Of a DNA stretch of 39,108 nt, positions 35,472 to 39,108 are shown piece by piece (the stretch's first letter is position 1; each line of letters starts with the position of its first letter). The stretch is taken from assembly GCA_016206805.1 (NCBI GenBank), contig JACQQX010000049.1, positions 1 to 39,108 on the forward strand, written 5' to 3'. This stretch comes from Candidatus Omnitrophota bacterium (GTDB taxonomy: Bacteria > Omnitrophota > Gorgyraeia > 2-02-FULL-51-18). Under the pieces are notes generated by a model. The model was not told the DNA's origin, did not search any database, and worked only from the letters and a program-made list of their open reading frames with translations. The position numbers were made by a program, and so were the translations under genes.

Positions 35472-37073
35472 TTGTCATTGCGAGGCCCGAAGGGGCGAAG
35501 CAATCTCTGCGCAAAAATCGCTTCGCCGCTATCGCTCCTGGCAATGACGTTTCTTTTTTCTTCCACGCCTTATGCCGATAATTCCGGGGACGCCTTTGTC
35601 ACGGCTTCTATCGCCGAGCCTTCCAGCCTCATTCCCTTATTTGCTTCCGACTCCGCATCCGCGCAGGTTTCGCGTCTGATATTTAACGGCCTTGTCAAAT
35701 ACGACAAAGATTTAAATCTTACCGGAGACTTGGCTGAGCGTTGGGAGGTGGAGGAGGGCGGCTTTTTGATCACCTTTCATTTGAGAAAAAATGTCCATTG
35801 GCAGGATGGACAACCTTTTACATCGGCCGATGTCGCTTTTACCTTCGAAAAACTCAAAGACCCCTCGACACCTACGCCTTATGGCGGTGATTTTGAAAAG
35901 GTGGAGTCTCTTGAAACCCCCGATGCTTATACGGTCAGGGTGCGTTATAGGGAGCCTTTTTCGCCGGGGCTTTCCAGCTGGTCGATGGGTATTTTGCCGA
36001 AACACCTTCCTTTGCGGTCCCGCGCTCCGGTCGGCACGGGCCCTTATATTTTGAAAAAATGGGTTAGCGGGGAGTATTTAGAGCTTCACGCGAATAAAGA
36101 CTATTTTGAGGGGGAACCGTCCATTGCCCGGACGGTTTATCGGGTGATTCCGGATGAGGCAACCGCTTTCTTAGAGCTCCAGGCGGAAAATATCGATTTT
36201 CTCGGGCTTTCGCCCGTCCAATTTAAGCGCCAAACCGACACGCCATTTTTTAAATCCACTTACGTGAAGCACAGCTTTCCCGCTTTTTCATACGGCTATA
36301 TCGGCTACAATTTCGAGAACCCGTTTTTTTCGGATAGGCGGGTGCGTAAGGCTTTGGGCCTGGCTATCCACAAAAAAGAAATTATCGATGTTGTTTTATT
36401 GGGCCGCGGCAAAGTGGCCACCGGGCCCTTTCTCCCGGGAACCTCGGCGTTTAATCCGGCCGTTGAGCCGTCCCCATTTGATCCTGTCCAAGCCCGCGCG
36501 CTTTTAGAAGAGGCGGGTTGGCGTGACACGGATCATGACGGGTTTTTGGACAAAGAGGGAAAGCGTTTTTCTTTTACCCTGCTGACCAATGTCGGCAACA
36601 ATGAAAGAAAAATGGCCTGCGAAATCATTCAGCGCCGGTGGCGGGATGTCGGTATCGATGTCCGGATCCAGGTTTTAGAGTGGAGCACGCTTTTAAAAGA
36701 ATTCATCGATAAAAGGCGCTTTGAGGCGGTGCTATTAGGCTGGCAGCTTTCACCGGATCCGGATCTTTACGCTATTTTCCATTCCCGAAAGACAAAGCCC
36801 GGAGAGTTTAATTTTGTTTCCTATAAAAATGCAGAAGTAGACCGTCTGATTGAAGAGGGGCGGCAGATTTTTCCTGAAGAAGATCGCGCAAAAGTCTATC
36901 ACCGGCTGCATGAAATCCTAAGCGACGAGGAGCCTTACACATTTTTATTTGTACCGGAGGCTCTTTTTGCCATTCATAAGCGTTTTCAGGGAGTAGAGCC
37001 CGGCGTCGCGGGGATAGGGCACAATTTTATCCGTTGGCATGTTCATGAAGATCAAAAAAAATATAAAGTATAA
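35472..37073 (+). CDS. ABC transporter solute-binding protein, family 5 (peptide/nickel type)
   Basis: This periplasmic receptor probably feeds the two downstream permeases with oligopeptides. Typical segments are ASIAEPSSLIPLFASDS, LAERWEVEEGG, FHLRKNVHWQDGQPFTSADVAFTFEKL and AARALLEEAGW-like LLEEAGWRDTDHDG. The TTG at 35472, directly after the secG stop, gives 533 aa with a plausible signal peptide: a basic start, the hydrophobic IASPLSLLAMTFLF, and cleavage probably after TPYA. Residues 1-25 are encoded by a REP-like element. Starting instead at ATG 35544 would leave only about 11 residues before the cleavage site, too short for export. There is no clear ribosome-binding site. Confidence 0.87.
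   Translation: MSLRGPKGRSNLCAKIASPLSLLAMTFLFSSTPYADNSGDAFVTASIAEPSSLIPLFASDSASAQVSRLIFNGLVKYDKDLNLTGDLAERWEVEEGGFLITFHLRKNVHWQDGQPFTSADVAFTFEKLKDPSTPTPYGGDFEKVESLETPDAYTVRVRYREPFSPGLSSWSMGILPKHLPLRSRAPVGTGPYILKKWVSGEYLELHANKDYFEGEPSIARTVYRVIPDEATAFLELQAENIDFLGLSPVQFKRQTDTPFFKSTYVKHSFPAFSYGYIGYNFENPFFSDRRVRKALGLAIHKKEIIDVVLLGRGKVATGPFLPGTSAFNPAVEPSPFDPVQARALLEEAGWRDTDHDGFLDKEGKRFSFTLLTNVGNNERKMACEIIQRRWRDVGIDVRIQVLEWSTLLKEFIDKRRFEAVLLGWQLSPDPDLYAIFHSRKTKPGEFNFVSYKNAEVDRLIEEGRQIFPEEDRAKVYHRLHEILSDEEPYTFLFVPEALFAIHKRFQGVEPGVAGIGHNFIRWHVHEDQKKYKV
35474..35548. repeat. REP-like palindrome within the binding-protein 5' coding region
   Basis: The outer tips GTCATTGC (35474-35481) and GCAATGAC (35541-35548) are exact complements. 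Inner arms GGCGAAGC (35494-35501) and GCTTCGCC (35520-35527) are also exact. The 75-base element is open in the frame of the downstream protein and supplies its signal-peptide start. The hairpin would cover the translation start in mRNA. Confidence 0.85.
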
Positions 37074-37147
37074 GTCATTGCGAGAAGCGAAGCGCCGAAG
37101 CAATCCATGCAGAGATTGCTTCGGCCGCCGAGCGACCTCGCAATGAC
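37074..37147. repeat. REP-like palindrome between binding protein and permease genes
   Basis: This is a well-formed element: outer arms GTCATTGCGAG (37074-37084) and CTCGCAATGAC (37137-37147) pair perfectly over 11 bases. Inner arms CCGAAGCAATC (37095-37105) and GATTGCTTCGG (37114-37124) also pair perfectly. It begins at the base after the binding-protein stop and ends 8 bases before the permease ATG. Confidence 0.9.
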
Positions 37148-37155
37148 ACTTGCTT

Positions 37156-38139
37156 ATGATTAATTATTTTTTAAAACGAACCTTAGGTCTTGTTCCTCTT
37201 TTCTTGGGAATCACATTCATCAGTTTTGTCGTGATTCGCCTGGCGCCGGGCGGCCCCGAAGACGCTTATTCCCAGATGAATCCCAAGATGACGCGTCAGG
37301 CCGGGGAAAAATTGCGGGCGCTGTATGGCCTGGATAAGCCCATTCTCACCCAATATGGAAACTGGTTGCGGCGTGTTTTGCGTTTGGATTTTGGGACGTC
37401 TTTCAAGGACGGGGAGAGCGCTTTCGGTAAAATAGCGCGCGCGATGCCGATAACGCTTTTTTTAAATTTGCTGACGCTCTTGATCATTTTGGCCCTGGGG
37501 GTGCCTTTGGGAGTTTATGGCGCCGTGAGGGAGGGGAGTTTCGGGGATCGTTTGTGGTCGGTGCTGGCCTTTGCCGGTTTTTCATTGCCCACATTTTGGG
37601 TGGCGCTGCTTTTGATATCCCTTTTGGGGGTTCAGTGGCATATTTTGCCGGTCTCAGGTTTGACGTCACTATTTTTTGACGAGATGTCTTTTTTGGAGAA
37701 GGTTTGGGATTTGTCGCGCCATTTAATTTTGCCGGTTTTTCTCTCGGCGCTCACAGGGCTTGCCGGTATCTCGCGTTACGTGCGAAGCCATATGATCCGC
37801 ATCCTCAAGGAAAACTATATTCGCACGGCGCGGGCCAAAGGCTTGCCGGAGCGTGTGGTGATCTGGCGCCATGCCATGCGAAACGCCGCTTTGCCACTGG
37901 TCACTCTTTTGGGGCTTTCGATTCCCGGGCTTTTAGGCGGCAGCGTTATTTTTGAATCCATTTTTTCTATCCCCGGGATGGGGAGGCTTTTTTATAATTC
38001 GGTTTTTGCCCGGGATTATCCGGTGATTATGGGGATTTTGGTGTTTGGGGCTCTCTTAACAATGATGGGCAATCTCCTGGCGGATCTAGCGTATGCCGTT
38101 GTGGATCCCCGCGTTCGGCTGGGAGCCAGGTCCCGATGA
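37156..38139 (+). CDS. Peptide-type ABC transporter permease, DppB/OppB family
   Basis: This is the first inner-membrane permease of the importer. It has an N-terminal helix (TLGLVPLFLGITFISFVVI), the typical periplasmic loop with RLAPGGPEDAY and YGLDKPILTQYGNWLRRVLRLDFG, and five further hydrophobic segments. The cytoplasmic EAA loop that contacts the ATPase is at YIRTARAKGLPERVVIWRHA. I prefer ATG 37156 (327 aa) to TTG 37150. No ribosome-binding site is visible, because REP DNA occupies the upstream region. It overlaps the next permease by 4 bases. Confidence 0.92.
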   Translation: MINYFLKRTLGLVPLFLGITFISFVVIRLAPGGPEDAYSQMNPKMTRQAGEKLRALYGLDKPILTQYGNWLRRVLRLDFGTSFKDGESAFGKIARAMPITLFLNLLTLLIILALGVPLGVYGAVREGSFGDRLWSVLAFAGFSLPTFWVALLLISLLGVQWHILPVSGLTSLFFDEMSFLEKVWDLSRHLILPVFLSALTGLAGISRYVRSHMIRILKENYIRTARAKGLPERVVIWRHAMRNAALPLVTLLGLSIPGLLGGSVIFESIFSIPGMGRLFYNSVFARDYPVIMGILVFGALLTMMGNLLADLAYAVVDPRVRLGARSR

Positions 38140-38918
38140 GTAAACTATTACCCCTAGCCTGGTTTATTTTTTTAGGCGGCATCCTTTTGGCCGCGCCGTT
38201 TATGGTGGAGCGGTCTGTTACGATGGATTTTACGCATGTGCTGGAGCCGCCGGCTTGGCCCTATCTTCTGGGAACGGACTCCTTGGGTCGCGATCTTTTA
38301 AGCCGTCTGGTTTGTGGGGCGGGCATTTCGCTGGGTGTCAGTTTTTTGGCGGTTTTTGTATCCATCGTTGTCGGCACATTGTTGGGGGCGCTGGCGGGAT
38401 ACAGAGGGGGTTTGATGGACCGCGCCGTGATGGCGTTTGTGGACCTCTTTCTTTGTTTTCCGGTTTTCTTTCTTATCCTGGCCGTTGTCGCTATTTTGGG
38501 ACCCAGTATCTGGAATATCGCCGTCATCATAGGCCTCACCAGCTGGATGGGGACAGCCAGGCTCGTGAGGGCTGAAGTGCTTTCCCTTCGGGAGCGCGAG
38601 TTTGTTCTGGCGGCCCGGGCTCTGGGCGCGGGACGCAAGCACCTTCTTTTTCAACACCTTATCCCGAACGCGATGGGGCCTGTGTTGGTGAATGCGGTGT
38701 TAGGCATCGCCTCAGCCATCTTGATGGAGGCAGGTTTAAGTTTCCTGGGAATAGGAGTCCAGCCGCCCGCTCCCAGCTGGGGCAATATTTTGACGGATGC
38801 CAAAGCGACGCTGGGAGTTGCCTGGTGGTTGGCGCTTTTTCCGGGGCTTATGATTTTTTTCACCGTGCTTTCGGCCAATTTACTTGGCGAGGAAGCCCAA
38901 AAGAGATATCACCTCTAA
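38136..38918 (+). CDS. Peptide-type ABC transporter permease, DppC/OppC family
   Basis: This is the second permease of the importer. The GTDSLGRDLLSRLVCGAGIS segment (about 47-66) is a hallmark of the DppC/OppC family, followed by hydrophobic helices. The EAA loop is REFVLAARALGAGRKHLLFQ, then HLIPNAMGPVLVN. At 260 aa it is somewhat short, since the N-terminal cytoplasmic stretch is minimal. The start overlaps the DppB-like stop (ATGA). ATPase genes, if present, must lie downstream of the window. Confidence 0.92.
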   Translation: MSKLLPLAWFIFLGGILLAAPFMVERSVTMDFTHVLEPPAWPYLLGTDSLGRDLLSRLVCGAGISLGVSFLAVFVSIVVGTLLGALAGYRGGLMDRAVMAFVDLFLCFPVFFLILAVVAILGPSIWNIAVIIGLTSWMGTARLVRAEVLSLREREFVLAARALGAGRKHLLFQHLIPNAMGPVLVNAVLGIASAILMEAGLSFLGIGVQPPAPSWGNILTDAKATLGVAWWLALFPGLMIFFTVLSANLLGEEAQKRYHL

Positions 38919-38919
38919 T

Positions 38920-38982
38920 GTTATTTCGAGGCCCTTCACTGTCGTTTCGAGGCCCTTCACTGTCGTTTCGAGGCCCTTCACT
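38920..38982. repeat. Three-copy 21-bp tandem array built on a REP tip
   Basis: Copies at 38920-38940, 38941-38961 and 38962-38982 each consist of a REP tip (GTTATTTCGAG in the first, GTCGTTTCGAG in the others) followed by GCCCTTCACT. The array begins two bases after the permease stop codon and runs directly into the full palindrome at 38983. Confidence 0.95.
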
Positions 38983-39077
38983 GTCATTTCGAGGTCGCAG
39001 GCCGAGAAATCCTCTTTTAATGGAAATGGGGCTTTTTTTATGGGATTTCTCGGTCGCCGCGGCGACCTCGAAATGAC
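38983..39077. repeat. REP-like palindrome at the window end
   Basis: The outer arms GTCATTTCGAGGTCGC (38983-38998) and GCGACCTCGAAATGAC (39062-39077) pair perfectly over 16 bases. Inner arms CCGAGAAATCC (39002-39012) and GGATTTCTCGG (39043-39053) pair perfectly over 11. The 95-base element is the longest perfect REP-like palindrome in the window and may terminate or stabilise the permease transcript. Confidence 0.9.
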
Positions 39078-39097
39078 ACATTGTGTGAGCGCTTAAG

Positions 39098-39108
39098 ATG
39101 AGTGAAAT
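39098..39108 (+). CDS. Possible start of the next gene, cut by window edge
   Basis: An ATG at 39098 reads MSE before the window ends. An ATPase subunit of the importer would be the expected next gene, but four codons cannot show this and no strong ribosome-binding site is visible. Confidence 0.25.

Noticed and set aside
38825-39096. Frames across the array and palindrome at the window end, on both strands
   Set aside because: They consist of repeat translation (FRGPSLS-type repeats) joined to antisense or out-of-frame permease sequence; no independent coding evidence.

Overview
The window is a gene-dense bacterial chromosome segment. All 50 complete or nearly complete protein genes lie on the + strand, and I see no rRNA, tRNA, CRISPR array, integrase or transposase gene. 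The markers indicate a Gram-negative-type envelope: an LpxL/HtrB-type acyltransferase, a TonB-like protein with an N-terminal anchor, and a periplasmic solute-binding protein with a signal peptide. Zinc-type S14 and L36, absence of rpmD, lysine/alanine-rich tails on many ribosomal proteins, a eukaryote-like class Ia ribonucleotide reductase and abundant small palindromic repeats suggest an uncultivated lineage, perhaps Omnitrophota or a relative. That placement is inference only.

Region 1 (1-18458) is the translation superoperon: the 3' part of fusA, tuf, then the S10, spc and alpha clusters in nearly canonical order (rpsJ-rplC-rplD-rplW-rplB-rpsS-rplV-rpsC-rplP-rpmC-rpsQ-rplN-rplX-rplE-rpsZ-rpsH-rplF-rplR-rpsE-rplO-secY-adk-map-infA-rpmJ-rpsM-rpsK-rpsD-rpoA-rplQ). 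Many start and stop codons overlap. rpmD is missing between rpsE and rplO. One REP-like element sits between infA and rpmJ. A strong intrinsic terminator closes the block.

Region 2 (18461-22814) is a coupled metabolic operon: aspartate-type aminotransferase, isocitrate dehydrogenase, lipoyl synthase and an AlaC-like aminotransferase. Its promoter lies so close to the first ATG that the transcript is probably leaderless. Region 3 (22815-25855) starts with a nested inverted-repeat element, a candidate promoter and a roughly 220-base leader containing a 22-bp stem. It continues with three coupled envelope-lipid genes: a GT28/MGDG-synthase-like enzyme, an LpxL-like acyltransferase and a GT2 glycosyltransferase.

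Region 4 (25856-31803) holds nrdB-nrdA behind a promoter and a candidate NrdR box, followed by a TonB-like gene containing a palindromic repeat pair inside its coding sequence, and a GT39-type membrane glycosyltransferase with TPRs. Region 5 (31800-39108) starts with a near-perfect sigma70-type promoter and runs gap-pgk-tpiA-secG, then an oligopeptide-type ABC importer (binding protein and two permeases). This last part is crowded with REP-like palindromes. Two of them are extended into 21-bp tandem arrays made from the REP tip, and one forms the signal-peptide coding region of the binding protein.

The strongest leads for something undescribed are the REP-derived 21-bp arrays, the recruitment of REP DNA into two exported or membrane proteins, and the structured leader in front of the glycolipid genes.
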